A stretch of DNA of 64,000 bases from Flavobacterium hibisci (GCF_020026925.1 NZ_JAIQDW010000006.1:1-64000), one strand, 5' to 3'; positions 7,384 to 17,050 are shown, counted from the first letter of the stretch. Numbers and translations are program-made. Notes: generated from the sequence alone by a model not told the origin.

Positions 7384-9474
7384 TCATTTTTGATATGCTT
7401 TTCTTTTCAGTAAATCTGCAGCGGTCTGATAAAACGAAATAGTTTCATTTACTAAATCGGTTCTTTCAGTTTTCAAAGCTTTTTCTTCATAATGAATCTG
7501 ATATTCGGGCAAAATACCTTCCTGAGGAATTAAAGATAACTGATATTGTTTTACCTGCTGTTTTGGTGACAAAATGGTCAGTACATTATCCTTTATCATT
7601 CCTAAATCCTGATATGTTGCGATAAAAGCTCTTGGTTTGTAATCTGGTTTAAAAACATCCTGTCCGTAAAACTTGCTTTCGTAATCAAAATGCAGCAGTC
7701 CGAAAAGCGTTGGCATTAAATCAATTTGAGACATGAGCTGATTGTATTTTTCAGCTTTGACAGACGGACTGTAAATAAAAGCCGGAATTCGGTATTTATC
7801 TAACGGCAGTTCTGTTTTTCCAGCGCTTGAAGCACAATGATCGGCCACAATTACAAAAACAGTATTTTTAAACCAGGGTTGTTTACCTGCCATATCAAAG
7901 AATTTCCTTAAAGCATAATCCGTATATTTTACGCCACCATCCCTGGATTTAGCATCTCCGGAAATATCAATTTTATTATTAGGATAGGTAAACGGCCTGT
8001 GGTTGCTGACAGTCATAATATGATTAAAGAATGGTTTTCCTTCTTTCGCCTCCGCATTCATAATTTTTATGGCTTTATTGTACATGTCTTCATCACACAC
8101 TCCCCAAACATTCGAAAACGTAATTTCCTCATCTGTAAAGTTTGATTTGTCAACGATTTCATATCCGTTACCAGAATAAAAATCTCTCATATTGTCAAAA
8201 AAGGCATCTCCTCCATACATGAATTTTACATTATATCCTTTTTGTTTAAAAATATTTCCGGTTGAGAATTTGTTTTTATTGTCTTCACGTTTTACTATGC
8301 TTTCACCGGGAGAAGGCGGTAAGCATAAAGTTACAGCTTCGAGGCCGCGAACTGTGCGGTTTCCTGTTGCATATAAATTGGTAAACTCTAAACTCTTTTG
8401 CTTCAGACTATCTAAAAAAGGTGTTATATTATTAGTATTTCCATAGGATTTAAGGAAATCAGCACTATAACTTTCTATTGTAATCAGGACTACATTTTTA
8501 TGGTTCTCAGGATAATCGCTTTCTATATTACGATTAGTATTTTGCCCTGAAACACTTTTGATTTGCTGTTGTAGAATTGCATATGCTTTTCTGTGTGGCA
8601 GCGTTTTGTAAAATTCAAAATAGTCCAGTTTATTATTTTGAAAGGCAAGAAAAAATTTATACACGCCATTAGATTGCAGTTCGTTAACAAATACATTTTT
8701 TGAGTTTTCTGTTTTGGCTAAAGCTGGAATTGCAATTAAGGAAACTAAAAATAATGCAATATAAACCGCTGAAATCTTAAGTTTAGTTTTAAAATCAGGA
8801 ATTTCATCAATATAGATCCTTGATTTTTTTATAATAAAATAAGTAATGATTGCCGTAGCCAAAAATAAAGCACTAAATATTGGAATGACAGGATACGATT
8901 GCATAATATTCCCAATAACTTCATTGGTGTAAATGAGGTAGTTTACAGCTATGAAATTGTATTTAACTCCAAATTCGTTCCAGAAAAAATATTCACTTAT
9001 TCCATTTTGCAGGATCAATAAAACATATAGAAAAATAACAAAAGCAAATAACCAGAATCTGATTTTCTTTTTCAGTTTTGGCATAAACAAAAATACGGCA
9101 AACAATAAAGTTTTAATTCCCACAAAAATGGTAACAATTTTAGGCAAAGCACCGCCATATTCATCAAAAATGCTTTTTCCGGATGCAATATACAAGAATA
9201 AGAGAATTAGTAAACCCATAATTATATAACCTGCAGGCTTGTTGTATTTGGAATCAGAAATAAATAGTAAATACAGCCATAAAAAAGCACTTAGAACCAT
9301 AAAGACAAACAAATCATTCAATAAGCCAAGACTGAAGATTTTAATGATTTCTAAAAAGTTAAAAGAACTTTGAGTTATTGGATGTAACATTAGTACAATG
9401 CGCAACACAAAACTGATGGTAAAATAAAATACACCAAGATTATAAAACGGTGAAAGTTTCTTGTAGAAAGTCAT
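7384..9474 (-). CDS. LTA synthase-type sulfatase-fold membrane enzyme (phosphoglycerol/phosphoethanolamine transferase family)
   Basis: This 696-residue protein has about five N-terminal transmembrane helices (up to about residue 255), then an extracytoplasmic alkaline-phosphatase-like domain. Visible motifs are ITIESYSADF (Glu334, metal), GNRTVRGLEA (Thr374, the expected nucleophile), and VADHCASS (Asp-His metal ligands). This is the architecture of LtaS/EptA-like enzymes. Gram-negative Flavobacterium has no lipoteichoic acid, so the product is more likely a phosphoglycerol- or phosphoethanolamine-modified glycan or lipid; the acceptor is unknown. It is monocistronic or followed by the gene at 7183, with the repeat between them. 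Confidence 0.85.
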   Translation of the reverse strand: MTFYKKLSPFYNLGVFYFTISFVLRIVLMLHPITQSSFNFLEIIKIFSLGLLNDLFVFMVLSAFLWLYLLFISDSKYNKPAGYIIMGLLILLFLYIASGKSIFDEYGGALPKIVTIFVGIKTLLFAVFLFMPKLKKKIRFWLFAFVIFLYVLLILQNGISEYFFWNEFGVKYNFIAVNYLIYTNEVIGNIMQSYPVIPIFSALFLATAIITYFIIKKSRIYIDEIPDFKTKLKISAVYIALFLVSLIAIPALAKTENSKNVFVNELQSNGVYKFFLAFQNNKLDYFEFYKTLPHRKAYAILQQQIKSVSGQNTNRNIESDYPENHKNVVLITIESYSADFLKSYGNTNNITPFLDSLKQKSLEFTNLYATGNRTVRGLEAVTLCLPPSPGESIVKREDNKNKFSTGNIFKQKGYNVKFMYGGDAFFDNMRDFYSGNGYEIVDKSNFTDEEITFSNVWGVCDEDMYNKAIKIMNAEAKEGKPFFNHIMTVSNHRPFTYPNNKIDISGDAKSRDGGVKYTDYALRKFFDMAGKQPWFKNTVFVIVADHCASSAGKTELPLDKYRIPAFIYSPSVKAEKYNQLMSQIDLMPTLFGLLHFDYESKFYGQDVFKPDYKPRAFIATYQDLGMIKDNVLTILSPKQQVKQYQLSLIPQEGILPEYQIHYEEKALKTERTDLVNETISFYQTAADLLKRKAYQK

Positions 9475-9683
9475 AGGCTTATTTTTTTTACAAAATTAAA
9501 TCTGGTTGATTAATTCGGAATTAAGAAACAACTTTACCTTGCTTAGGATGAACTTAATATTTGCTTAAGATAAATTGCATATTTTTTATTGTCATAATTT
9601 TGAGCATTTACACCATACAAAATTTTTATCTTTGATAACAGGTGATTATAAATTTATAAATAAAATCCTAATAAAATAAAAAA

Positions 9684-10346
9684 ATGTATATTTTAATAGT
9701 TGAGGATGAGATGGGTATTGTTCAGTTTTTGAAACAGGGCCTGGAGGAAGAAGGATATGAGATAACTACAGCCAGTGATGGTTTAATAGGTTTTGAACTA
9801 ACACAAAGCCAGCAATTTGATTTGATTTTACTGGACTGGATGCTGCCAAAGATTAGTGGTATAGATCTTTGTAAAGCTATTAGGATTAAAAATCAGACAA
9901 CCCCAATTATTTTTTTAACGGCCAAAGATACTGTAAAAGAAACCATCGAGGGGTTGAGGGCCGGAGCAAACGATTACATCAAAAAGCCATTTAGTTTTGA
10001 AGAGCTGACTGAAAGGATCAAAGTTCATTTAAGGCATAAAAAAGGTTCGGAAATACTATTGTTAGGAAATATTAAAGTTGATGTATCAAAATACCTTGTT
10101 TTAAAAAGTGATGAGGAAATTGCGCTTACCCAAAGGGAATTTGAATTACTTCGTTACCTGATTGAAAACAAAGGAAAAGTATGCACCCGGAACCAGATTT
10201 TAAAAGATGTCTGGAATATTAATTTTGAATATGATACCGGGGTTATAGATGTTTTCATGAATGCTATCAGAAAAAAACTGAATTTAAAAATTGAAGAAGA
10301 CTATATAAAAACAATCCGTGGTGTAGGTTATATTGCTAATGACTAA
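9684..10346 (+). CDS. OmpR-family response regulator
   Basis: This 220-residue protein has an N-terminal receiver domain (acidic pair VEDE near residue 7, phospho-acceptor Asp51 in LLDWMLP, Thr79 and Lys101 in KKPF) and a C-terminal winged-helix DNA-binding domain (about 125-220, ending TIRGVGYIAND). The kinase gene starts 3 nt after its stop, so the two form a pair. A TATCTTTG -7 box is at 9627-9634, with the nearest TTG 24 nt upstream. The target genes are not evident. Confidence 0.95.
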   Translation: MYILIVEDEMGIVQFLKQGLEEEGYEITTASDGLIGFELTQSQQFDLILLDWMLPKISGIDLCKAIRIKNQTTPIIFLTAKDTVKETIEGLRAGANDYIKKPFSFEELTERIKVHLRHKKGSEILLLGNIKVDVSKYLVLKSDEEIALTQREFELLRYLIENKGKVCTRNQILKDVWNINFEYDTGVIDVFMNAIRKKLNLKIEEDYIKTIRGVGYIAND

Positions 10347-10349
10347 GTA

Positions 10350-11747
10350 ATGACACAGCTTTCCTTTAAAAACAGAATCGCCTTAAATTATATCATTACA
10401 ACAGGATTGTTGATTCTGGTAGTTTTTGCAGCTATTTATTTCACAGTAAAATTTACGGTTTATAAGCATCTTGATGAGAATTTAAAGATCGAAATTGAGA
10501 ATCATTTAAAAGAGATCAAAATAGAAAACGATATGGTTTTCCTGATGGACGCAGAGGAATGGGAGGAGCGCGAGCATAACTCAGTGGATGTAAATCCGGT
10601 TTTTGTCCAGTTTTTGGATCTGCATAAAAAAGTGATCGAAAAATCACCAAATTTAAAAAATGAAATTCTTGTATTTCATGATAATGTAGGATTTTATAAA
10701 ACCTTTGATGCAACCTTATTAAAAAGTACTGTCAGACAGATTCAGGTTCCGCTTGATATAAAATCAAAAAAAATTGGTTATCTGATTATTGCGATGCCGC
10801 TTACAGATTCGACCAAAGTTTTAAATAACCTTTTTGAGACTTTGTTAATTGCTTTTCCTTTCATTTTAATACTATTGTTTTTAATTGCGCGCTTTTTTGC
10901 CGGAAGGAGCATCAGGCCTATTAATGCCATTACAGATATTTCAGGTATGATTACAAGGGATAATCTTAAAACCCGAATTCCCTTGCCTAAAAAACGTGAT
11001 GAATTATATACGCTTTCTGAAACAATCAATAATTTGCTGAATCGTATTGAGGATGCCGTAGAGCGTGAAAAGCAATTTGCATCAGATGCATCGCACGAAT
11101 TGAGAACACCTTTAACTGTTATCAAGGGTACTCTGGAAGTGCTGATCAGAAAACCACGTAATAACAATGAATACGAAGAAAAAATACATTACTGTATCAA
11201 CGAAGTAGATAATCTCAATATATTGGTGGATCAGCTTCTTATGCTGGCGCGTTTTGAGAATCAAAGACATAATATTTTATCTGAATCTGTTTATCTGAAC
11301 GCTGTTGTTTTAGATGTAATTACTTTAAATTCAGAGAAAATCAGCAGCAAAGCAATCCATATGAAATTTGATGCCGAAGGAGAATTTTACATCAATTCAG
11401 ATAATTACCTTGTGGTAACTATTTTTAGGAATATTATTTCTAATGCCCTTAAGTATACAAATAATGGCGGTCAAGTTTCTGTTTCACTTTTTAAAGAAAA
11501 CAATAAAATTATCTGCAGGATTTCAGACAACGGAATCGGAATTAAGAAAACAGATTTGGAGGCTATCTTTAATCCTTTTTTCAGGTCGAATTCGTCAGTA
11601 CATCCAGAAATTAAAGGAACAGGATTAGGATTGTCTATCGTTAAACGTTTTACAGAACTGCTTGATATTAAATTTCAGATAGAAAGCAGGATTAATGAAG
11701 GTACAACAGTAGTTTTAGAATTTAATGAAGAGGAAATTAGGCTATAA
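10350..11747 (+). CDS. HAMP-domain sensor histidine kinase
   Basis: This 465-residue inner-membrane kinase has transmembrane segments at about residues 12-34 and 163-182, a periplasmic region between, HAMP (about 183-238), HisKA with ASHELRTPLT (phospho-acceptor His249) and an HATPase domain (N box around FRNIISNALKY, G boxes DNGIGI and GTGLGLSIVKR). It is translated 3 nt after its response regulator. The periplasmic sensor has no family I recognise. This type of pair in Bacteroidota often responds to metals or envelope stress; that is only an analogy. Confidence 0.95.
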   Translation: MTQLSFKNRIALNYIITTGLLILVVFAAIYFTVKFTVYKHLDENLKIEIENHLKEIKIENDMVFLMDAEEWEEREHNSVDVNPVFVQFLDLHKKVIEKSPNLKNEILVFHDNVGFYKTFDATLLKSTVRQIQVPLDIKSKKIGYLIIAMPLTDSTKVLNNLFETLLIAFPFILILLFLIARFFAGRSIRPINAITDISGMITRDNLKTRIPLPKKRDELYTLSETINNLLNRIEDAVEREKQFASDASHELRTPLTVIKGTLEVLIRKPRNNNEYEEKIHYCINEVDNLNILVDQLLMLARFENQRHNILSESVYLNAVVLDVITLNSEKISSKAIHMKFDAEGEFYINSDNYLVVTIFRNIISNALKYTNNGGQVSVSLFKENNKIICRISDNGIGIKKTDLEAIFNPFFRSNSSVHPEIKGTGLGLSIVKRFTELLDIKFQIESRINEGTTVVLEFNEEEIRL

Positions 11748-11826
11748 AAAACAACGTTCGTGAATAGGCAGCAAATGGTTAAGAATCTTTTTTTAACAAT
11801 AAACTGCTGTTAAGTTAAAATAAAAA

Positions 11827-11858
11827 TTGCTTTTTTATGAAATTAACCTTTATATTTG
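11827..11858 (+). promoter_or_regulatory. his operon promoter, TTG-N21-TATATTTG
   Basis: TTG at 11827-11829 and TATATTTG at 11851-11858 are 21 nt apart, a full match to the Bacteroidota promoter consensus. Transcription would begin near 11865, about 27 nt before the leader peptide ATG. Confidence 0.75.
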
Positions 11859-11891
11859 CAACCGAATCAAAGAATAAAAAACAACATAAAA

Positions 11892-11951
11892 ATGTTTAGT
11901 AACCAATTACATCATCATCATTTTCATAATTGCTCTCAGGCGATGTGTTAA
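11892..11951 (+). CDS. His operon leader peptide
   Basis: This short frame of 19 codons reads MFSNQLHHHHFHNCSQAMC. It has four His codons in a row and a fifth one codon later, all CAT. It lies between the his promoter and an intrinsic terminator and 107 nt before hisG. By analogy with enterobacterial his attenuation, a ribosome stalled at the His codons when charged tRNA-His is low should change folding of the transcript and prevent termination. TTACATC in the His codon stretch (11906-11912) is complementary to GATGTAA at 11959-11965, a possible alternative stem. Confidence 0.8.
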   Translation: MFSNQLHHHHFHNCSQAMC

Positions 11952-11977
11952 TGTATGGATGTAAATCATCATATTTT

Positions 11978-12010
11978 AAAACCCGTTTGAGTACATCAAA
12001 CGGGTTTTTT
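11978..12010 (+). terminator. his attenuator terminator
   Basis: There is a 13-bp perfect stem (AAAACCCGTTTGA / TCAAACGGGTTTT) with a 5-nt loop, continuing into a T run. It stands between the leader peptide and hisG, so it must be conditionally bypassed for the operon to be expressed. Confidence 0.85.
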
Positions 12011-12057
12011 ATTCCCTATTCTTTGTACTCAAACTATTAATTAAACAAAAAAGAAAA

Positions 12058-12915
12058 ATGAGTACTTTAAAAATTGCAATTCAGAAATCAGGTCGTTTAA
12101 ACGAAGATAGCATTCAGATCCTAAAAGACTGCGGTATTTCAATCAACAACGGAATCGATCAGTTAAAAGCAGAAGCTTCAAATTTTCCTCTTGAAGTTTT
12201 ATATTTAAGAAATTCTGATATCCCTCAATATTTAATTGACGGAGTAGTAGATTTAGCAATTGTAGGCGATAATCTTTTGGTAGAAAAAGGAAAAGGTATC
12301 GAAGTAGTTCAGAAATTAGGATTTTCTAAGTGTAAAGTTTCTGTAGCAGTTCCAAAAACTTTTGAATACAATTCGGTTCAGGATTTGGCTGGTTTGCGTA
12401 TTGCAACTTCATATCCAAATACAGTTAATGAATATTTTGGTTCATTCGGATTAACCGTTGATATTCATCAGATTTCCGGATCGGTAGAAATTGCACCGAA
12501 TATTGGTCTTGCCGACGCCATTGTTGATATTGTTTCAAGCGGAAGTACTTTGTTTAAAAATAATTTGAAAGAAGTTGAGGTAATTTTGAAAAGTGAAGCG
12601 GTTTTAGCGGTTTCTCCAAAAGTTTCCCCTGAAATTCAAAAACACATCAATACGTTGAAATTCAGAATCCAGTCTGTTTTAAGAGCCAGAAATTCAAAAT
12701 ATATTTTGATGAACGTGCCAAATGACAAGATTGATGAAATTGGCAAAATTTTACCCGTTTTAAGAAGCCTTACCGTTTTGCCTTTAGCACAGGAAGGCTG
12801 GAGTAGCGTTCACTCTGTAATTGATAAAGATACTTTTTGGGACGTAATCGATCAGTTGAAAGAAGCCGGAGCAGAAGGGATTCTGGTTTGCCCAATTGAG
12901 AAAATGGTACTCTAG
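12058..12915 (+). CDS. hisG: ATP phosphoribosyltransferase (long form)
   Basis: This 285-residue enzyme joins ATP and PRPP in the first step of histidine synthesis in the cytoplasm. It has the two-lobe transferase domain (IAIQKSGRLNEDS at the start, SSGSTLFKNNLKEV near residue 160) and a C-terminal regulatory domain from about 210, which marks the long, histidine-inhibited hexameric form that needs no HisZ. It is the first structural gene after the attenuator. Confidence 0.97.
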   Translation: MSTLKIAIQKSGRLNEDSIQILKDCGISINNGIDQLKAEASNFPLEVLYLRNSDIPQYLIDGVVDLAIVGDNLLVEKGKGIEVVQKLGFSKCKVSVAVPKTFEYNSVQDLAGLRIATSYPNTVNEYFGSFGLTVDIHQISGSVEIAPNIGLADAIVDIVSSGSTLFKNNLKEVEVILKSEAVLAVSPKVSPEIQKHINTLKFRIQSVLRARNSKYILMNVPNDKIDEIGKILPVLRSLTVLPLAQEGWSSVHSVIDKDTFWDVIDQLKEAGAEGILVCPIEKMVL

Positions 12916-12919
12916 TAAA

Positions 12920-12953
12920 AGAAATTCCAATTTTTAAATTCCAAATTCCAAAC
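12920..12953 (+). repeat. AATTCCAA-type spacer repeat between hisG and hisD
   Basis: The word aaattccaa occurs three times in this stretch. The rest of the spacer holds tttgcgt and ctttgcggtt. Similar aattccaa blocks occur at about 18190 and 24665-24760. These spacer sequences have no coding potential that I can see. Confidence 0.5.
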
Positions 12954-13019
12954 TTTGCGTTTTTATTGATAAAGAATAGAACAAAAATTTGCGCTCTTTG
13001 CGGTTAAAAAAATACAACA

Positions 13020-14318
13020 ATGAATAAAATAAATAACCCAAAACCGGATACGTGGTCCCAAATATTAAAAAGACCTACGAAAACAATCGATGATATTGAA
13101 GTTACGGTTAAAGAAATATTTAAAGAAGTACAGAAAAAAGGAGATGAAGCGGTTGCAAAATACACATCTATTTTCGACGGAATTGCTTTAGAGAATTATG
13201 AAGTTACTTCGGAAGAAATTCAGGAAGCAATTACTTTAGTTTCAGCCGAACTGAAAGAAGCAATCCAGTTGGCTAAAAATAATATTTATAAATTTCACTC
13301 CGCACAAAAAACAGAAAGAATCTCAATTGAAACGATTGATGGCGTTAACTGTTGGCAGGAAAAAAGACCTATCCAAAAAATTGGTTTGTATATTCCGGGC
13401 GGAACTGCTCCTTTGTTTTCAACGGTTTTAATGTTGGCTGTTCCTGCTGAAATTGCAGGTTCAAAAGAAATTGTTTTGTGCTCGCCTCCGGATAAAAACG
13501 GAAAAATAAATCCAGCGATCTTGTATGCTGCCAATTTATGCGGCGTGACCAAAATATTAAAAGTAGGCGGAATCCAGGCTATTGCGGGAATGACATTTGG
13601 AACCCAGTCAATTCCGAAAGTATATAAAATTTTTGGTCCAGGAAACCAGTTTGTAACGGTAGCGAAGCAATTGGCAACACAATTTGGTGTAGCAATTGAT
13701 ATGCCGGCCGGGCCTTCAGAATTATTGGTGATGGCAGATGATACAGCTGTCCCGGCATTTGTAGCTTCGGATTTATTGTCTCAGGCAGAACATGGGGCAG
13801 ACAGTCAGGTAATTTTGGTTTCAACATCTAAAAAACTGATTGACGCTGTTGAAAAAGAAATAGAAATTCAGCTAGAGGCCCTTCCAAGAAAAGAAATTGC
13901 TAAAAAAGCTATTGCCAATTCTAAATTGATTTTTGTTGAAAACGATAAAATTGCTTTAGAACTTATAAATGAATACGGACCGGAGCACTTTATTATCTGT
14001 TCAGAATACGATGATTTTTACTGTAATGGTGTTGTAAATGCGGGTTCTGTTTTTATTGGAAATTATACTCCGGAAAGTGCAGGCGATTACGCTTCAGGAA
14101 CTAATCATACTTTGCCGACAAATGGTTACGCCAAAAATTACAGCGGTGTAAATCTAGATAGTTTTATGAAATCCATGACGTTTCAGAAAATTTCAGAGAA
14201 AGGAATTCAGAATATTGGGCCAGCAATTGAAATTATGGCGGAAGCAGAAGGGTTGCAGGCACATAAAAATGCTGTGACTTTACGTCTGCAATCCTGCGAG
14301 GTTTCCAAAACCTGGTAG
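13020..14318 (+). CDS. hisD: Histidinol dehydrogenase
   Basis: This 432-residue zinc- and NAD-dependent enzyme oxidises histidinol to histidine in the last two steps. Family marks are YIPGGTAPLFSTVLM, DMPAGPSELLVMAD, LSQAEHGADSQ and GPEHF with the TNHTLPT stretch near the C-terminus. The final residues (SCEVSKTW) are not typical: the stop and the last codons fall inside a copy of a 28-bp intergenic repeat (14293-14320), so the tail seems to have been supplied by the repeat. Confidence 0.97.
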   Translation: MNKINNPKPDTWSQILKRPTKTIDDIEVTVKEIFKEVQKKGDEAVAKYTSIFDGIALENYEVTSEEIQEAITLVSAELKEAIQLAKNNIYKFHSAQKTERISIETIDGVNCWQEKRPIQKIGLYIPGGTAPLFSTVLMLAVPAEIAGSKEIVLCSPPDKNGKINPAILYAANLCGVTKILKVGGIQAIAGMTFGTQSIPKVYKIFGPGNQFVTVAKQLATQFGVAIDMPAGPSELLVMADDTAVPAFVASDLLSQAEHGADSQVILVSTSKKLIDAVEKEIEIQLEALPRKEIAKKAIANSKLIFVENDKIALELINEYGPEHFIICSEYDDFYCNGVVNAGSVFIGNYTPESAGDYASGTNHTLPTNGYAKNYSGVNLDSFMKSMTFQKISEKGIQNIGPAIEIMAEAEGLQAHKNAVTLRLQSCEVSKTW

Positions 14319-14380
14319 GTTGAATTAATTATGGATTTCTGATAAAAAACATACCTACAAGGTTTTGAAAACCTTGCAGG
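14293..14380. repeat. Inverted pair of 28-bp CCTGCAAGG/CTTGTAGGT repeats
   Basis: Copy 1 (14293-14320, starting CCTGCGAGG) and copy 2 (14353-14380, ending CTTGCAGG) are inverted relative to each other and agree at 25 of 28 positions by eye. Each is also nearly self-complementary. Together they could form a long hairpin between hisD and hisC. Copy 1 overlaps the 3' end of hisD. Confidence 0.75.
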
Positions 14381-14395
14381 AAAAAAAATAAAACA

Positions 14396-15445
14396 ATGAG
14401 TACCTTCGATATAAACACAATCACACGTGAAAACGTAAAAATATTAAAACCATATTCGTCTGCACGTGATGAATTTGAAGATTTTGATACAGCCGAAATG
14501 ATTTTTCTAGATGCCAATGAAAATCCGTTTCAGAATGGCGTGAACCGTTATCCGGATCCACAACAGAATTCGGTTAAAGCGATTTTAGCTAAAAATAATA
14601 ATGTAAAACAAAGCCAGGTTTTATTAGGAAACGGAAGCGATGAGGTTTTGGATCTGCTTTTCAGGGCTTTTTGCGAACCAAAAACAGACAATATTATATC
14701 ATTGCCGCCAACTTACGGAATGTACAGTGTTCTCGCAAATATTAATGCAATTGAAAACAGGGAAGTTTTGTTGTCAACAGATTTTCAGCCACAGGTTGAG
14801 AAAATTTTAGAAGCGGTTGATGACAATACCAAAATTATCTTTTTATGTTCGCCAAATAATCCAACCGGAAACTCTTTTTCAGATGAAAGTGTGGTGAAGT
14901 TGCTTCAAAATTTCAAAGGGTTAGTCGTAATTGATGAAGCCTACATTGATTTCTCGGATAAAGAAAGCTGGCTGATTGAAATCGATGAATATCCAAATCT
15001 GGTGATTACGCAAACACTTTCAAAGGCGTACGGTTTGGCCGGAATCCGTTTGGGAGTTTGTTATGCTTCAGAAGATGTGATTTCAATTTTAAATAAAATC
15101 AAGCCTCCGTATAATGTAAACGAACTGACGCAGCAAAGAGCGATTGCCCGTTTAAAGGATGGAGAAAAAATAAAACAGGAGATTGCTGCTATTATCGAAC
15201 AAAGAGAAGAGTTGCTGAAAGTTTTGGCAGACGTTGCTTTTGTTGAAAAAGTTTATCCAACAGAAGCTAATTTTGTATTAGTAAAAGTTGACGATGCCAA
15301 TAAACGATACAATCAGCTGATTGAGAAAGGAATTGTAATCCGCAATAGAACAACACAACCTTTATGCGAAAACTGCCTTCGTTTCACGATTGGAATTCCT
15401 GAAGAAAATGCTGTTTTGATTAAAGAATTGAAGGAATTGAAATAA
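14396..15445 (+). CDS. hisC: Histidinol-phosphate aminotransferase
   Basis: This 349-residue PLP enzyme of aminotransferase class I/II transfers the amino group from glutamate to imidazole-acetol phosphate. Visible motifs are DANENPF at the start, FLCSPNNPTGN, VVIDEAYIDFS and TQTLSKAYGLAGIRLG, where the Lys of LSKA binds PLP. It lies in histidine operon order after hisD. Confidence 0.97.
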   Translation: MSTFDINTITRENVKILKPYSSARDEFEDFDTAEMIFLDANENPFQNGVNRYPDPQQNSVKAILAKNNNVKQSQVLLGNGSDEVLDLLFRAFCEPKTDNIISLPPTYGMYSVLANINAIENREVLLSTDFQPQVEKILEAVDDNTKIIFLCSPNNPTGNSFSDESVVKLLQNFKGLVVIDEAYIDFSDKESWLIEIDEYPNLVITQTLSKAYGLAGIRLGVCYASEDVISILNKIKPPYNVNELTQQRAIARLKDGEKIKQEIAAIIEQREELLKVLADVAFVEKVYPTEANFVLVKVDDANKRYNQLIEKGIVIRNRTTQPLCENCLRFTIGIPEENAVLIKELKELK

Positions 15446-15457
15446 AATATATAAAAG

Positions 15458-15889
15458 ATGATGAAAATGTATAAAGTATTGTTGACGCTTTCGATTGCAT
15501 TAAGCTTTGTTTCTTTTACAAATGCTCAAGAGAAGGAAAATATAGAAACGGGTAAGATTTATTTCTTACGTTCAACAGGTTTTGCCGGATCTGCGCAAGC
15601 ATTTAAAACATTTATTGATGAAAAATTTGTTTGCAAATTGAATAATAAGAAGTATTCAATTCATGAAGTTCCTGTAGGAAAACATTCATGTTCAGTACAA
15701 TTTGGTGGAAAAAAATCAAAAGAAGGTGCTGAAAAATTTGAAGTTTTAGTTGAGCAAGGTAAAATAACTTATGTTCAGATTGTTTTTGAAACTGGTATGT
15801 GGATTAATAATGTTTATTGTGAAGAAGTAACAGAAAATACGGCTAAGCAGAAGATGATTAATATGTCTGAAGATACAGATTGCCAATAA
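15458..15889 (+). CDS. Secreted DUF2846-like protein inside the his operon
   Basis: This 143-residue protein begins with a signal peptide ending near FTNAQE. After it, GKIYFLRSTGFAGSAQ, the VCKLNNKKYS stretch and EVPVGKHSC follow the pattern of DUF2846 (a small beta-sandwich of unknown function). It has no known part in histidine synthesis. It sits 12 nt after hisC and 21 nt before hisB and would be co-transcribed. It was probably placed here by rearrangement; the family call is by motif only. Confidence 0.65.
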   Translation: MMKMYKVLLTLSIALSFVSFTNAQEKENIETGKIYFLRSTGFAGSAQAFKTFIDEKFVCKLNNKKYSIHEVPVGKHSCSVQFGGKKSKEGAEKFEVLVEQGKITYVQIVFETGMWINNVYCEEVTENTAKQKMINMSEDTDCQ

Positions 15890-15910
15890 TAAGTTTATTA
15901 GTAAAAAACA

Positions 15911-17047
15911 ATGAAAAAAGTACTTTTTATCGATCGTGATGGAACGATTGTTTTAGAACCTGAAGGATATCAATTAGATAGTTTAGATAAATTAGAGTTT
16001 TATCCGAAAGCGTTTCAATATCTGGCTAAAATTGCCAATGAACTGGATTACGAACTGGCGATGGTAACCAATCAGGACGGATTAGGAACGGACAGTTTTC
16101 CGGAAGATACGTTTTGGCCAACGCAGAATTTTATTCTGAGAGCGTTTGAAAACGAAGGTGTTTTGTTTGATGATATTTTTGTTGACCGTTCATTCCCTGA
16201 AGATAATGCGCCAACACGTAAGCCAAGAACCGGAATGTTGACGAAATATATTGACAATCCAAACTATGATCTGGCTAATTCTTTTGTTTTAGGAGATCGT
16301 TTAACGGATGTTGAGCTGGCCAAAAATCTGGGTGCAAAAGCCATTTTCATGAACCTGACTGATGGTGCCGGAAGTACTGAAATTTCATCAAAACGTGAAG
16401 AGTTAGATGAAACGATTATTTTGCAGACTACGGACTGGAAAACGATTTATGAGTTTTTGAAATTAGAGGCGCGTTCTGCTTCAATCACCCGTAAAACGCA
16501 TGAAACGGATATTTTTATCAATCTGAATCTGGACGGAACCGGAAAAAGTAAAATCGATACCGGAATTGCGTTCTTTGATCATATGTTAGACCAGATTTCA
16601 CGTCATGGTCAGATGGATTTAGAAATCCTGGTAAAAGGCGATTTAGAAGTTGATGAACATCATACTATTGAAGATACGGCTATCGCTTTGGGAGAAGTTT
16701 TCGCAAAAGCACTCGGAAATAAATTAGGTATAGAGCGTTATGGTTTCTGTTTGCCAATGGACGATTGTTTAGCGCAGGTTGCCATTGATTTTGGAGGAAG
16801 AAACTGGCTGATTTGGGAAACCGAATTCAAACGAGAAATGGTAGGTAAAATGCCAACAGAAATGTTTTTCCATTTCTTTAAATCGTTTTCTGATGGTGCA
16901 AAAGCCAATATCAACATCAAAGCAGAAGGCGATAACGAGCATCATAAAATTGAAGCGATTTTTAAAGCTTTCGCGAAAGCCATAAAAGTGGCTGTGAAAA
17001 GAGATACAGAGAAAATGATTCTGCCGAGTACAAAAGGAATGCTGTAA
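15911..17047 (+). CDS. hisB: Bifunctional histidinol-phosphatase / imidazoleglycerol-phosphate dehydratase
   Basis: This 378-residue fusion has an N-terminal HAD phosphatase (FIDRDGT with Asp8 and Asp10, residues 1 to about 165) that hydrolyses histidinol phosphate. The C-terminal dehydratase (from about 185: [36 protein letters not shown]) is a manganese enzyme whose His-rich repeats bind the metal. The fused form is known from enterobacteria and many Bacteroidota. Confidence 0.97.
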   Translation: MKKVLFIDRDGTIVLEPEGYQLDSLDKLEFYPKAFQYLAKIANELDYELAMVTNQDGLGTDSFPEDTFWPTQNFILRAFENEGVLFDDIFVDRSFPEDNAPTRKPRTGMLTKYIDNPNYDLANSFVLGDRLTDVELAKNLGAKAIFMNLTDGAGSTEISSKREELDETIILQTTDWKTIYEFLKLEARSASITRKTHETDIFINLNLDGTGKSKIDTGIAFFDHMLDQISRHGQMDLEILVKGDLEVDEHHTIEDTAIALGEVFAKALGNKLGIERYGFCLPMDDCLAQVAIDFGGRNWLIWETEFKREMVGKMPTEMFFHFFKSFSDGAKANINIKAEGDNEHHKIEAIFKAFAKAIKVAVKRDTEKMILPSTKGML

Positions 17048-17050
17048 AAA

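Noticed and set aside
9481..9540. A full promoter for the LtaS-type gene
   Set aside because: A TAATTTTG -7 box is present on the minus strand, but the nearest TTG is about 30 nt away, outside the usual range.
11951..12045. A second short frame starting at the ATG overlapping the stop of the his leader peptide (TAATG)
   Set aside because: It runs through the terminator, has no His codons and shows no conserved pattern; chance is the simplest explanation.
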